This document shows, in pieces, positions 32,339 through 43,318 of a DNA stretch of 64,000 nt (the stretch's first letter is position 1; every line of letters starts with the position of its first letter). Made by a program: the position numbers and the translations under genes. The DNA comes from Mastigamoeba balamuthi. Taxonomy: Eukaryota; Evosea; Mastigamoebida; Mastigamoebidae. The stretch lies in the NCBI GenBank assembly GCA_902651635.1, contig CACRSC010000038.1, positions 94,532 through 158,531 of the forward strand, in the 5' to 3' direction. The notes beneath the pieces were generated by a model that made no database searches, was not told the origin of the DNA, and worked only from the letters and a program-made list of their open reading frames with translations.

Positions 32339-35300
32339 TTACTCGGCAAGCTCTCTATGGGCGGCCGAGGGATCAGAGGACCCCGACCACGACTGCGAGA
32401 CGCTCTCCGACGGCGCCCTCCCGGTCTGCGTGGGACTCGGGCATGAGCGCACTGCCGCGCTGCAGGGGGTGCGCGGGGACTGCGACAGCACCGGTGGCAT
32501 CGGCGGCGCCCTAGTCGGCGGTAGCTGGTGCGACGACGACGGGGCCATCGCCACGGCGGGCACGTCCTCGCCCGGCGCCGAGGACGACAGCGGCGAGCGG
32601 CCCGCCATCACCGAGTAGCGCGGAGAGCGCTGTCGCGACAGCGTCGACAACATGGTGCCGTGCCGTGCCTGCTGCTGCTGCTGCTGTTGCTGTTGCTGCT
32701 GCGAGGCGCTGCCCATCCGTATCCCGCCGGGCGACGACACGGCGGGCGCCCCGAGGCTCTGCGTGAGGCCGCCGGGCGTCCCCGGCCCGCGCGGGTTCGA
32801 CCACGTGCGCTGCACGCCAGCGGTCACGCTCCCGCTCCCGCTGCTCACGCTGCCGCTGCTCCCGCCCCCGCTGCTGGTTCCCCCCGCCGGCGCAGACCCG
32901 CGCTGCACGGTGTCCGGCGGCGCCACGGGCGGCAGCATGATCGATCTGGGTATCGCGAACACGTCCTCGTGCGCGTTGGTCCCCGAATCCATTACCGCCT
33001 CCAACGTCAGCTCCACGTTGGGCGGCTGCGCAGGGGCCGTTGAGACGAGCGGAGAGACGAGGGAGAGGGGAGAGAGAGCGCACGATGGTGCCCTTGAGGA
33101 CGCCGGCGCACTCGACGGCGCTGTTCCAGGCAGCGATGTCCGCGGGGAAGAGGCCCGAGTTGTCTGCGCGCGGCTTGGCGACGTCGAGCAGGCGGATCAG
33201 GCAGCGCGGCCTGTTGAAGAACGCGGCGTAGTGCAGCGGCGTCCACCCGCGCGAGTCCACCGCCGACGTGTTGGCGCCGTTCTGTATCAGCGCCTCGAGC
33301 GCCAGGAGGTTGCCGCGCACGAGCGGCTCGAACACGACGGCCCTGTGCTCCGCGTCTGCCGACGGGCTGTTGACCTCGGCCCCCTGGGCCAGCAGCTTCA
33401 GGATCTCGTCGGCCGCCCCCGTGTCCCTTCGCTGCGCCGCTGCGTGCAGGCTCTGCAGGGGCGCGCCTGCTGCGTGAGCGCCTCACGGCAGCTGGCGGGA
33501 GGGGAGAGAGAGGGGCCACCTTGCAGAGCTCTTCCTTGCTGACGGTGGGCTTGACGACAAAGGCCTTGCGCTGGTACTTGTCGCGGATGAAGTTGTCGCG
33601 GAACGAGCGCTCGGCGTTGGGAGGCGGCCTGTGCGTCTCAGGGCCCAGCAGGGCCTCGTACACCGCGTTGGACTTGGTGTTGCCCCGGTTCTTCATGAAC
33701 TGCATGCAGGGAGACGAGAGCAGCGAGAGGGGCTCAGGGCAGCAAGAGACAGAGAGGGCCGGCGACGGGCGGCGGGCGCACCATGAGGGTCTCGAGGTTC
33801 CAGCGGTCGAGGGCCAGCGACCTGACCTTGGTGATGTGCGTGCCGAGCGACCTGTGCACCCCGCTGCACTCGAGGCACACGAGCACCCCCAGGTTGATCG
33901 ACGCCCACGTCGGGTCTTTGCAGCTCACCGTCAGACACACACGCCGGCCCTCCCACTCCCAGGAGGGGGAGAGAGAGAGAGAGCGAGCGGACCGGGGGCC
34001 TCGCAGTCGGCGCAGAACTTGTTGCCGGGGATGGAGCGGAGCCAGTCCTGCATCTTGTCGCTCAGGGCGATGCCGCTCTGCTGCGAGGGCGGCACGGGGT
34101 CCGCCTGCGACGCGTCCTCGCTGCGGACCTTGAGCGAGCTGAGCGAGTCGCCGATGGCGCCCTGTATGGCCTTGACCCACTCGCTGCGCTGCTGCTCCGA
34201 CTCGGCCTGCAGCACCAGCGGCTTCTGCAGACGCGGCGAGCAGACCTCGAAGCGGTACGAGTACATCTCGCCCTCGTCGGGCGGCACCAGGCGCACCGTG
34301 GCCGTCACGAGGTCGATGCTGCTGTCGGGGTTGTAGTCCCTGCCCTCGCGGTACTGGTGCAGCACGCCGTCGCGCAGCGACAGGAACACCTTGTGGAACC
34401 CCATCTGCGTCCGCTTCTGCAGGAAGCCCTCCTTCTGCGGCCTGTCCCACTCTGCAAGGGGTCCAGAGCCAACGTCAGCGACACCGTGTGTGTGTGTGTG
34501 TGATGGGGGTAGAGGGCTGGGCTCGCCTGTGTGCAGGGTGATTATGTCGAACTGGTACATCTTCTTGCGTAGTATCTCCCACAGCTTGTCCGCTTTGGAG
34601 GAGGTGTAGATGTAGAGCTTGGTGATGTCGGCGATGACGGCCGCGAATCTCGTGATCTTCCGCTGGTTCATCATCATCAGCTTCTCTGCGAATTGCCTGC
34701 GTTGACGTCAGACCGGAGATAGTGGGGGCGTTGGGTCACAACTTACTTCTCCACGGCCGCGAGGGACTGGTCCAGCTTCTCGATCTCTGCCGCCTGTGTG
34801 CAGTGAGCCATCCTCTGCGTTGCTCCGCGACCCCGGGGGGAGCGTCTCGCACTGTGGGCTGCCCCTCGGGCTTCTTGGACAGCATGCGGGCGTGCATCGC
34901 CTCGCACTCGGCAGCCAGCCTCTCCTTGCGCTTGCGCAGCTCGAAAAGCTCCTGGTAGTCATACTCCAGGAACACCTGCAGCGGCCCGTCGGCATAGTTG
35001 CGCAGCCCGTCGATCTGGGCGCAAGAGCGGTTACACTGCATAATTTTTCACTGTGGCTAACCGGCCACCCCGCAACGTACAATGGGACTGTATTGGCTCG
35101 AAGCGGCCTTGAAAGAGGTACTAAAGTATGTGAAGTGCTTGCCTGTAAGGAAGGGGGAATAAACTGCTGTCAGACCGGTGGGGGGAGGGGGCAGCGCCTT
35201 GTACCGAGGCAACTGGTCTTATCGAAGCCGGCAGCCTCGGTCAGATGGATGAGCTGGGAAGAAAGCTGTCAGGATGCGCGTTGGGAGAGGAGGAGGGGCC

Positions 35301-35712
35301 GCGGTGAACCCACCTCGTCTCCCAGCCCCACGGACTCGTCCACCCACTCTGCGCCCGCCCGTGAGAAGAATTCGCCCCCGGCAGAAGCAATGAAGGGGGG
35401 GGAGACGGGGCCTGCGCGCACCCTTGAGCGCCTCCCTCACGCGGTTGATCTTCTTGTACACGGTCTTGGCGCAGTTCCTGAGATCCAGCAGGCTCTGCGC
35501 GGGGCGAGGTGAGGGGGGCAGCGAGGGAGCAAGCCAGAGGGAGGCGGCGGCACCTGGTAGGCCGCCTCTGGGTCCGCGGGGAGGGTGGGGACGGGGATAT
35601 CGAGATCCTCCAGCCTCGGGGGCGGATAGTCCTCCTCCTTCGGCTTTTGCTGCTGCGCCTGCTGCGGCTGCTGCGCCTGCTGTGGCTGTGGCTGTTGTGG
35701 TGGCTCCGCCAT
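32339..35712 (-). CDS. BAR-PH-ArfGAP-ankyrin protein (ACAP/ASAP-like)
   Basis: These GTPase-activating proteins switch off Arf GTPases on curved membranes. Exon 1 (35712 down to about 35555) encodes a Gln/Pro-rich start. Several small exons then carry the BAR-type coiled coil ([54 protein letters not shown]). The PH domain runs from [19 protein letters not shown] to [16 protein letters not shown]. The ArfGAP zinc finger has CADCEAP, then [16 protein letters not shown], with four cysteines and the catalytic arginine present. Ankyrin repeats follow ([26 protein letters not shown]). The last 200 residues are Ser/Pro/Gly-rich with a run of about ten glutamines. Exon borders between 35050 and 35400 are uncertain. 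Confidence 0.9.
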
Positions 35713-35981
35713 TTTCGACGCGCTTCCGGGGTGTGTGAAACAAAAAAAGATTCGATGGGGAGATACAAGTGCAAACGGCAGATCGCGCGGAGCCCCCCAA
35801 TTCAATTCGTGTTCTTCCAGTATAGTGTCTCCCGGCGTCGAGCGTTCGAGGAGAGCGCCCTGCCACAACATCCGACGCTCATGCGAATGAATGGCCGTGA
35901 CCCTCGCCGCAAAGCGGTTCTGCGGACGGACAAACGAGCACGCCTGATGCGAAAAAAACGATCCAACGGTCTTCGCTTCAT
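35713..35981. promoter_or_regulatory. upstream region of the ArfGAP gene
   Basis: This 269-nt stretch lies between the ArfGAP start and the BDP1 stop. It contains CAATTCAATTCG at about 35798. No gene is seen. Confidence 0.3.
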
Positions 35982-37196
35982 TCATTCCTGGCCAGCAGGA
36001 CCCAGGATTTCCACACCGGGAGAGAGCGGCGCCTCCTCCAGCGTCTTCTTCTTGCGGCCTCTCTTGCTCTTGGCAGCGGGGTTCTCCGCGGGCTCCTCGT
36101 CCGCCTCGCCCGCCTCGGCCTCGGCCGCCTTGTCGTCGGCCGCGTGCTCCGTGCCCTCGGCCTCCTTGGCGGCGCCGTCGTCGGCCCCTCCCAGCACCTC
36201 GTCGAGCATCTCCTCGAGCGTCCTCGCCTCTGGCGGGACATCGCCCGTGGCAGGGTCCTTGATCTTGGCCAGCCCGGCCTTCCTCATCTCCTCGAGATCT
36301 GCCGGAGGGGCCGGTCAGCCAACGACGGGCGTAGCGATGCGAACCGATCTCGAGGCGGCTGGTGAGGGAGCGCTCGATGAGGGCCGGGTGGTCCTTCTCC
36401 TCCTTCTTGAACTTGGCCTTGATCTGCTTGCGCGTGCGGCCTGGCAGCAGCTTCTCCATCAGGCTGAAGTCGGTGCCGCACATGCGCAGCGCGCGGTAGA
36501 ACTCGAGCGTGTCGGCGGGCTTCCAGCGCTCCGACTTGGTCCGCGTGTTGTACGACGTCCTGATCCTCCCTCTGGCGTGCTCCACCACCAGCTCGCAGTT
36601 GTCATGGTCCACAACACGCCCTTCTGTTGGGAGAGAAGGGTTGAGCAAAAGACGCACAAAATAACTGGCGGTTCCCGGCTTTTCGGGCGGTATGCCGTGG
36701 TGTCTTGCCGGATTTGACGAATTTGCTCGGGGGTTTCCGGTGTCAGAGGCAACTCACCGTCGGCAGTCACAGTCAGCGACTCCTCGTCGAGAACGATGCG
36801 GCCGTTGACGAACTTCACCTGGGGGGCGAACTGCCTGGGCGCAGGGGCCGCGCGGCTGTCGTCGTTGCCGTCATCATCCGCCGCGAACAGGACCTGCGCG
36901 TCCCGCGGGATGTAGGACACGTGCTCCTCCTCGGACTTGGGCATCGGCTGCGAGCATGATGAGCGCGAGAGCGCAGGCCCACCCGGGCGAATATCCGCAG
37001 ATATTCTCAAATATCTCGCGAGAGATTTTTGGCTCACCTTTCCGCCGTACTGCATGTGCGCGACTTCCCGCATGGTCGTCTTGGCGGGCTCGATGCGCGT
37101 CTCGAGATCGGGCCTCTCGCGTCTCACGCGCTTCGCGGGCGGGGCTCCCGCGGCCGACGCAGGCGTGGCAGGCAGAGACTCTGACGCGCCGTCCAT
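35982..37196 (-). CDS. BDP1: TFIIIB subunit BDP1 (B'') with SANT domain
   Basis: BDP1 joins TBP and BRF1 to recruit RNA polymerase III to tRNA and 5S genes. The ATG at 37196 begins MDGASESLPATP. The next exon holds MPKSEEEHVSYIPRDAQV and acidic linkers. The SANT/Myb exon reads RWKPADTLEFYRALRMCGTDF, then FSLMEKLLPGRTRKQIKAKFKKEEKDHP, which is the BDP1-specific signature. The C-terminal exon (DLEEMRKAGLAKI...) is acidic/Ala-rich with a basic KSKRGRKKK patch. At about 330 residues it is small compared with yeast (594) and human BDP1, but the essential extended SANT core is retained. One intron (about 36955-37035) is rich in GATATT/AATATC. Confidence 0.92.
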
Positions 37197-37416
37197 TTCG
37201 GTTTTGGGGTAAGCAGTGAGGGAAAATATCGCGTCAGATATTCGCAGATATCGTGCTTGCGGCACAATCCAATCCAGTCGCAGTTCCTCATCACAAGCAT
37301 ATCGAATAGCGTTGCTGGGCAGCGTGTGGGGCTCCTGCTGGTGTCCCAGATTCTCTGGCAGATATTTTCGGAAACACAAAACTGTGCTGAGAAAAAGTCG
37401 TGAAGAGGCGTGCGGA
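37197..37416. promoter_or_regulatory. divergent promoter region, BDP1 / DAG-lipase-like gene
   Basis: In this head-to-head spacer of 220 nt, GATATT occurs at 37237-37242 and 37361-37366, GATATC at 37247-37252, and AATATC near 37225. It is the densest cluster of this motif in the window. Confidence 0.5.
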
Positions 37417-39863
37417 ATGGAGCACCCGGACACGTGTACAGCCCAGCACGCAGCGCTCGCAGCCGAGACCGAGCGCACGAGCAGCTCGCCCCCGCTTCCC
37501 GCCAGCCACGACGTGGGGTCGTGGATAGCAGGCGTGCAGGACCTGTTCCGACGCACTGGGTCGCTGGCGGGCCAGTCCCTCACAAAGCTCTCCGCAGCCT
37601 CGTCCTCCATGTGGGCTGTGCGTCGCCCCCGCACCCCCGCAAGTGTCGCACGCCCCCTCCGCAGTTTCAGGAAGCAAACAAGAACTGCAAACCCCACGTT
37701 ATTTTCGCGATTTTGTTCGAGATTTCCAGATCTCGTACCACCGCAAATATCATCCGTGACGCTGATGACGCAACGCAGGGCTTCAAGGGCCACTTTGTTT
37801 CTCCGGACACAGAGTTCGCAGTCAAGCAAGTATGGTACTGGGAGCCCCACCCCCTCTCCACCCACGTGGGGGGTGCCAGGCCTCACACGGCAGCGCAGGA
37901 TGCTGCTCGTGCAGTACCAGCAGGACATCGGGCCGCTCGACATGGCCGCGGGGCTCATCCTGCTCTCGTCGCACTACGAGAGGCACCCGCTGCCCCCGAG
38001 GCTCGTCGGCGCCCGCGCCCTGACCCCCCAGGACGGCCCCTACCTCGAGGAGGCCTGCGCCGTCCTGCGCCACGCATGCGCGGTCTTCGGGTGCGCCGCA
38101 CTGCTCAATTCCTAAATATGACGTCATTAACAGTCATCACTCACTCTCTCTGACCGCAGGTGGAAGCTGCTCAATGGGTTCGTGGCCCACCTCATCGAGG
38201 AGGACACCGCGCCCCCAGCGTCGACCGTGCAGGCCCAATCCCCTTCCCACCCCTCGCCCGCCGAATGACGTCATAACACGTGGCAACGCAGCTGGCGCCG
38301 CTGTTCAAGCCGTCGGAGAGGGTGAACATGGAGGCGCTGCTGAGGCACACGGGGATGGGCGCGGCGGACGTGCTCGACGTGTGCTGGGTCAGCGAGCCGT
38401 TCAGCCCCGGCCACTACGTCGCCGTCGACCGCGCGCTGGGCGCCGCCGTCGTCGCGTTCCGCGGCACGTGGGGGCTGCACGACTCGCTGACGGATCTCGT
38501 CGCGACCCCCGAGCAGTTCAGCTTCGGAGGCGTCACGGGCTGGACGCACCGCGGCATCTACACGTGCGCGGTCCGCAAGGCCGAGCTGCTGCTCGCGCCC
38601 GGCGGCCCCGTGGAGAAGGCGGTCGGCATGTCGTCCGACGGCCGCACGCTGTTCGTGACGGGCCACAGCCTCGGCGGCGGCTGCGCGACGCTGTTCGCGC
38701 TGATCGCGGCGCGGAGGAGGCCCGACTGGCACGTGCGGTGCTGGGCGTTCTCGCCGGCGGCCACGCTGTCGTTCGAGCTCGCGACGAGCCCCGCGGTCAA
38801 CGCGGTCGTGCGGTCGTTCCTGTACCGCGACGACCTCGTCCCGCGGCTGTCCATCGGCAGCCTCGGCCTGCTCAAGCTGACCGTGAAGAAGCTCATGCAG
38901 CAGAGCGAGGCCTCGCTCTGCTCCACCTCGTCGGACGTGGCCCGCACGGCGTCCTCCTCCCCACTGCCGCCGCCCGAGGACCAGGCGCAGCCCCTGCAGT
39001 CGCCGCGGAAGAACTCGGCGGGGGTCGTGTCCAAGGCCAAGAGGGCCGCGCACCTCGTGGCGGCCAGCAGGCTGTTCGGAGAGGCCGTGTCGAGGTTCAT
39101 CGAGCAGCGCACGGGGCCGTCGGACTGCATCGACGTGCCCGCCGCCATTGCCGCTGCGCGCGCCGAGATCGTGGGGATGAGCCCCGACAACTCGTTCCTC
39201 TTCCCTGGCGGCCGCGTCGTGGTGCTGCGGGCGGACCTCTCGCCTCTGCTGCAGCAGGCGAGCCGCATCTCGTCGACGTCGCCGGTTGACGTGGAGGCGC
39301 ACGCGGCGACGGCGGTGCCGCCGGCGAGAGAGAAGGCCAAGCCCGTGAGGTACGACGCGGACTTTGTGGAGCACGTCACGCTGTCGGAGATTGTGCTGAG
39401 CTCGAACATGTTCCTCGACCACATGCCCCACAAGCTCGAGCTGTCGATGGACAGCGTGGCGTCGCAGCTGACGGGCAAGCCCCGCAGGCTCGCCAGCACG
39501 CTCGAGAACGCCACCTCGGCCGCCGAGCGCCAGAAGTACGCCGAGTTCCAGCAGTTCAGCGACAAGGACGGCAAGGACGGCAGCGAGAACCAGCAAGTGG
39601 TATCGCCCAGGAGGAACAGCAGCGAGCAGCTCTCGCCCAGGAGTTCGCAGGAGACCCCGTTCTTCGACAAGTTCGCGTCGGTGTTCAGGGGCATGTGGAA
39701 CTCCGAGCCCAGCGACAAGTCGGAGACGGAGCTGCTGGTGGTCCACGACGAGGCCAAGCAGGCCGCTGCCGTGGCGCCAGCAGCAGAGCCAGCACAGGCT
39801 GCCACCACCAAGAGCAGAAACGGGAGGTCGCTGATGGACGACCTCGATTTTGCAGCTCACTGA
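37417..39863 (+). CDS. class 3 lipase, sn1-specific diacylglycerol lipase-like
   Basis: Diacylglycerol lipases release a fatty acid from the sn-1 position of DAG. The start at 37417 (MEHPDTCTAQ) leads through several short exons to a long last exon from about 38281. Motifs of the fold are VVAFRGTW, the nucleophile elbow FVTGHSLGGGCATLFAL, and FLYRDDLVPRLS with the catalytic Asp. After a roughly 100-residue insert comes SFLFPGGRVVVLR, then SNMFLDHMPHKLELSM, whose histidine completes the triad. The insert position and the DHMPH element are typical of DAGLs. Animal DAGLs have four N-terminal membrane helices; none are visible here. The C-terminal 130 residues are Ser/Lys-rich and probably regulatory. 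Confidence 0.88.
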
Positions 39864-39960
39864 CACATGCGGAGTACAGAGACACGCAAAACACCAGACT
39901 AACGCATCAAAACACGGCCAGAAGTATTGTTGTGTCATCTCTCTTGCGGTGAATGTAACA

Positions 39961-42420
39961 TTACTGTGATTGTCCGTCCTGCTTCTCAGGGCCCTTGCCC
40001 TTGCTCTTTCTCTGGAAGAATCGAAGCAGTGACCCGATGCCACTGCTGTTGCTGCTGCTGCTAGCGTGCTCCGACGACTTGGACAGCTTGCTTTTCGCCT
40101 CCTCGACCTCGCGCGCGGGATCCCTGGCATCCCTCTCTGTCGCCAGCCTCATGTCGCTCTGTGTTCTCGAGAGGCTCGGCCGCCGGCCGGCCTGGAAACC
40201 GTCATGCGGCTGCCCCTGCTGCCAGAACAGCGAGTGCGAGCGGGGCGTTTCGTGCGCAGTGGGGTCGGAGGCCTTGCGGCGCAGCACGTCCGAGCCCTCG
40301 GCTTCACCCATGTCCCTCATCAGCGGCATCTGCCCCAGCATAACGGTGAACGGCCTCTGGCCTCTGGGGCTCCTCTGTGTCAGCTGCGTCTCCTTTGCGT
40401 CAGCTGCCGCCTGCTGAACTTGCTCGGTGGCCTGCGCTGCCTGCGCTGGCTGCTCAGCACGACTGCCGAGCTCCGCAGGCAGCGCGGGCTGCACTGGTGT
40501 GATCTTGCCGATGACAGTCGCTCTGCAGCCCGCGCCGGACTTGGCGAGCTCCTCGTCGGCCGTGCGCTTCTCCACCGTCTTGTCCTTGTCGTACGACGAC
40601 CGCTTCCTGCGGTGCCCCCTGTGCCTCGACGTCGGGCTGCTCGCCTCCAGCTTCGGACTCGCCATGGCGGCGACGGCGAACGCGGGCGCCGCGTCCGAGG
40701 CCGAGACCCTGTGCGGCGCCTTTCTCTTGCTCTCCCGCGTGGCGTCGGCCACGGTCCTGGGCGCAGTCGACGACGCCGACGAGGGGGAGCGGTTCCTGAA
40801 CATGTCGAGGAACGCCGCTATCGACCCGCGGCGTTTCGAGTCGTCGTCGGGGCCGGCGACCGTGTTGACCTTGCGCTTGAACGAGCTCTTGCGCCCGTCG
40901 CTGCCCTGGTCGTCGCCCGGCGGCGTCCTCAGATTCATCGCGCGCTCCTTAAGCGTCCGTATGCTCGACTTGCGCTTGCTCGACCGCTTCGACGACGACG
41001 CCGACACCGAGGGCAGGACGATCGCCCAGCCGGGCCTGTACGCCCTGGCGGCCCTGCGCAGCTTCCTGCTGACCACCCGCGAGTGGTCCTCCTTGAGCTG
41101 CCTCCAGGGCACCGACAGCAGCCGCGTGGCCGCCTCGGCCTCGCTGGCGACGGCCGCGCAGTCGTCGGCCGACAGGTACGGCGAGCCCTCGCTCCGCAGC
41201 GCCACCGCGAGGTCCGCGACCGAGGCGACGCCGGCCTCCGAGAGGCTCTTGGTCAGCGACTCGCGGCCCCTGCGCCGCAGCCAGACCTCGAGCACCTGCC
41301 TGGGGTCCGGCGTGCGCCTCTTGGCCCGCTTGTTGGCCGACGAGTCCGAGAGGAACGGCGACGTCCCGGCGCTCTCGCGGAGGAGCGACGCCGGCGTCGT
41401 CGTCGACGAGAGCGAGAACGGGGCGTCGAGCGTCAGCGACTTGGGCCGCGGCGTCGTGGCGCCCGAGGCGACGCTGTCGATGAGCCCCGAGAGCTCCCGC
41501 GTGTCGTCGACGCCCGTGAGGACCAGGAACCGCGTCGACGTGTCCGCGGGGGCGGTGACGTGGTCGGGCGAGCCCCAGAGCACGACGCCGCCGACAGTGG
41601 TCTTCTCCGAGGCCGCGATGACGGTGGCGCAGGCGTCGGCGCCGTAGGCCAGCAGAATCGTGCCCGACTCGGAAGACTCGCCGGTCGCGGCGAGGAAATC
41701 GACGGCCGAGAGCACCGCCTGCACGTTGGACGGCACGGGCAGCTCGAGGACGCTGACGCCGTGCAGGGTGGCCAGCGTGTGCGTGTCCGGGCAGCCCTCC
41801 GCCACGCTCGACACCCACACGATCACCGGCGCCCTGCAACTGCGGCCAACAGAGGCGGTCAGTTGATCACACCCCGTGAACACAAATAAAATCTCCGAGA
41901 TAGCTTCCCGGAATTGCCTGCGCCACGTCACGCATAGGAATTCCCCCCGCGTCCTTGCGTCACCCGTGACGTCGCCTCCCCCCACAAACTTGGCCGCAGG
42001 TGCAGCAAAGGTGCACACAGGGCTGGGGGGCTGACTGAACCCCCCCGGAGCGCCCCAGGGGCGCGCGCACCTGCACCCTGCGCCGCGCACCATCGTCGCG
42101 GACGCCCGCAGGCCCGGGACGCCGACGGCCTCCTCGCGCGCGGCGCAGCGCCCGCGTCGCACGGCGGCCGCGGAGGGCGCGCGTTCCGAGGCCTCCGAGT
42201 CGGACGAGCACGCGAGCGACGAGTCCGAGGCGGCGTACGACAGCGACAGGCGGTCCGCGGACCCCGAGGGCGCCCGGGGGTCCGACGGCGTCGCCGAGGC
42301 GCGCGGGTCCGTCAGCGGGTCGTCCGAGGCGTCGAACTGGAGGACGGGGGGCTTGCGCTGCGGCTGCGGCGGCTGTGGAGGCTGCGGCTCGGGCTGCTGC
42401 GGGGCGGGGAGCTGCAGCAT
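39961..42420 (-). CDS. large Ser/Lys/Arg-rich protein, no family recognised
   Basis: The ATG at 42420 opens with a Pro/Gln-rich start (MLQLPAPQQPEPQPP) and an acidic Ser-rich segment. One intron spans roughly 41840-42070. A compact domain follows: CRAPVIVWVSSVAEGC, TLHGVSVLELPVPSN, GTILLAYGADACATVIA, GGVVLWGSPDHV and RFLVLTGVDDTR. This alternates strands and helices like a Rossmann or alpha/beta-hydrolase-type fold, but I see no catalytic signature. A helical module (VLEVWLRRRGRESLTKSLSEAG...) comes next. The last 400 residues are disordered, basic and Ser-rich, ending in a KSKGKGPEKQDGQSQ tail. The product is about 740-800 residues. It is tail-to-tail with the lipase gene (97 nt apart). Confidence 0.7.
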   Translation of the reverse strand: MLQLPAPQQPEPQPPQPPQPQRKPPVLQFDASDDPLTDPRASATPSDPRAPSGSADRLSLSYAASDSSLACSSDSEASERAPSAAAVRRGRCAAREEAVGVPGLRASATMVRGAGCRCARPWGAPGGFSQPPSPVCTFAAPAAKFVGGGDVTGDARTRGEFLCVTWRRQFREAISEILFVFTGCDQLTASVGRSCRAPVIVWVSSVAEGCPDTHTLATLHGVSVLELPVPSNVQAVLSAVDFLAATGESSESGTILLAYGADACATVIAASEKTTVGGVVLWGSPDHVTAPADTSTRFLVLTGVDDTRELSGLIDSVASGATTPRPKSLTLDAPFSLSSTTTPASLLRESAGTSPFLSDSSANKRAKRRTPDPRQVLEVWLRRRGRESLTKSLSEAGVASVADLAVALRSEGSPYLSADDCAAVASEAEAATRLLSVPWRQLKEDHSRVVSRKLRRAARAYRPGWAIVLPSVSASSSKRSSKRKSSIRTLKERAMNLRTPPGDDQGSDGRKSSFKRKVNTVAGPDDDSKRRGSIAAFLDMFRNRSPSSASSTAPRTVADATRESKRKAPHRVSASDAAPAFAVAAMASPKLEASSPTSRHRGHRRKRSSYDKDKTVEKRTADEELAKSGAGCRATVIGKITPVQPALPAELGSRAEQPAQAAQATEQVQQAAADAKETQLTQRSPRGQRPFTVMLGQMPLMRDMGEAEGSDVLRRKASDPTAHETPRSHSLFWQQGQPHDGFQAGRRPSLSRTQSDMRLATERDARDPAREVEEAKSKLSKSSEHASSSSNSSGIGSLLRFFQRKSKGKGPEKQDGQSQ

Positions 42421-43318
42421 CGTGGGGGGCGCGGGGGCGGTGCTGCGCGGGGGCTGGGCCGTCCCGATGGGGGGCTCCCGGGGTCGGGGGAAGGCGGCAG
42501 ACGTCGCAGGGAGCGCAGCACGTGCACTCCGGGAAAAAGGCCCCGAGATTGCGGGGAAAAAGTGGGGTCTCTGCGGAAGATTCTCATCAGGCAGAAATCT
42601 GGGCCGACTGGAATGGCACTGTCGGTTTGGGCATATTTTCCGGCGTGCGAGAACTGCAAGCCGGTGCCGCTGGCGCTGGAGCTACGGAGACTCGAGGGCA
42701 GACACCATACCTGCCCGAAAAGGAGAAGAAGGCCGGTTGGACAAATCGCCTCTTCGGGTCTTGAGCATTCGACACGCCATCAAATAGAGGAAGTGCATTT
42801 GCGCAGCAATCCGTGAAAGGCAAATTCGCGAAGAGCACCAACACTCCTCAAACGTGGGTGCCCAGTCGGGACATCTCGCCTTTGCGCAGCCAGTCCCTGT
42901 GTTCAGCATCGTGTGTCGGGGAATGTCTGCCAAATTGGTTTTTGGGCGACGATCTCGCCTATCTCGCCATAACAAAGGAGGGCTGTTGGAGAGTCTGGGC
43001 TGGCTTCAATTCTGAGGATGCTTGCTACTCCAGTATGGCATTGCTCTGTTGTGGGAAAAGATGCTTGACATTCATCTCAACTGTTACTCGGCGGGCTCTG
43101 AAAAACGTCAACTAGTTGGCTACTTGTCGTCTTTCGGAGCGACAACGACGAGCCGCTGCCAGGCGGGAAGCCAGCGGCTGTACTCCGCTTTTCCTGACAC
43201 GTCACGGAAGATATTATTGTGGGGGATGGGCAAAAATCAGGGCTTTTTTTCCTAAGCCAAAGACACTTTGTCCTCCGGGCGCCCGGGTTCTTCGTTGGCC
43301 GGGTCTTCAATCCACGCA
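42421..43318. other. intergenic region of about 900 nt, no gene recognised
   Basis: The composition is nearer 50% GC than in coding DNA. GATATT occurs at 43209-43214, upstream of TM9SF. Short open frames on both strands have no family resemblance. I cannot exclude a small non-coding RNA. Confidence 0.4.

Noticed and set aside
42421-43318. Several 60-145-codon open frames on both strands
   Set aside because: None shows family similarity, conserved motifs or convincing splice junctions; they were left as intergenic.
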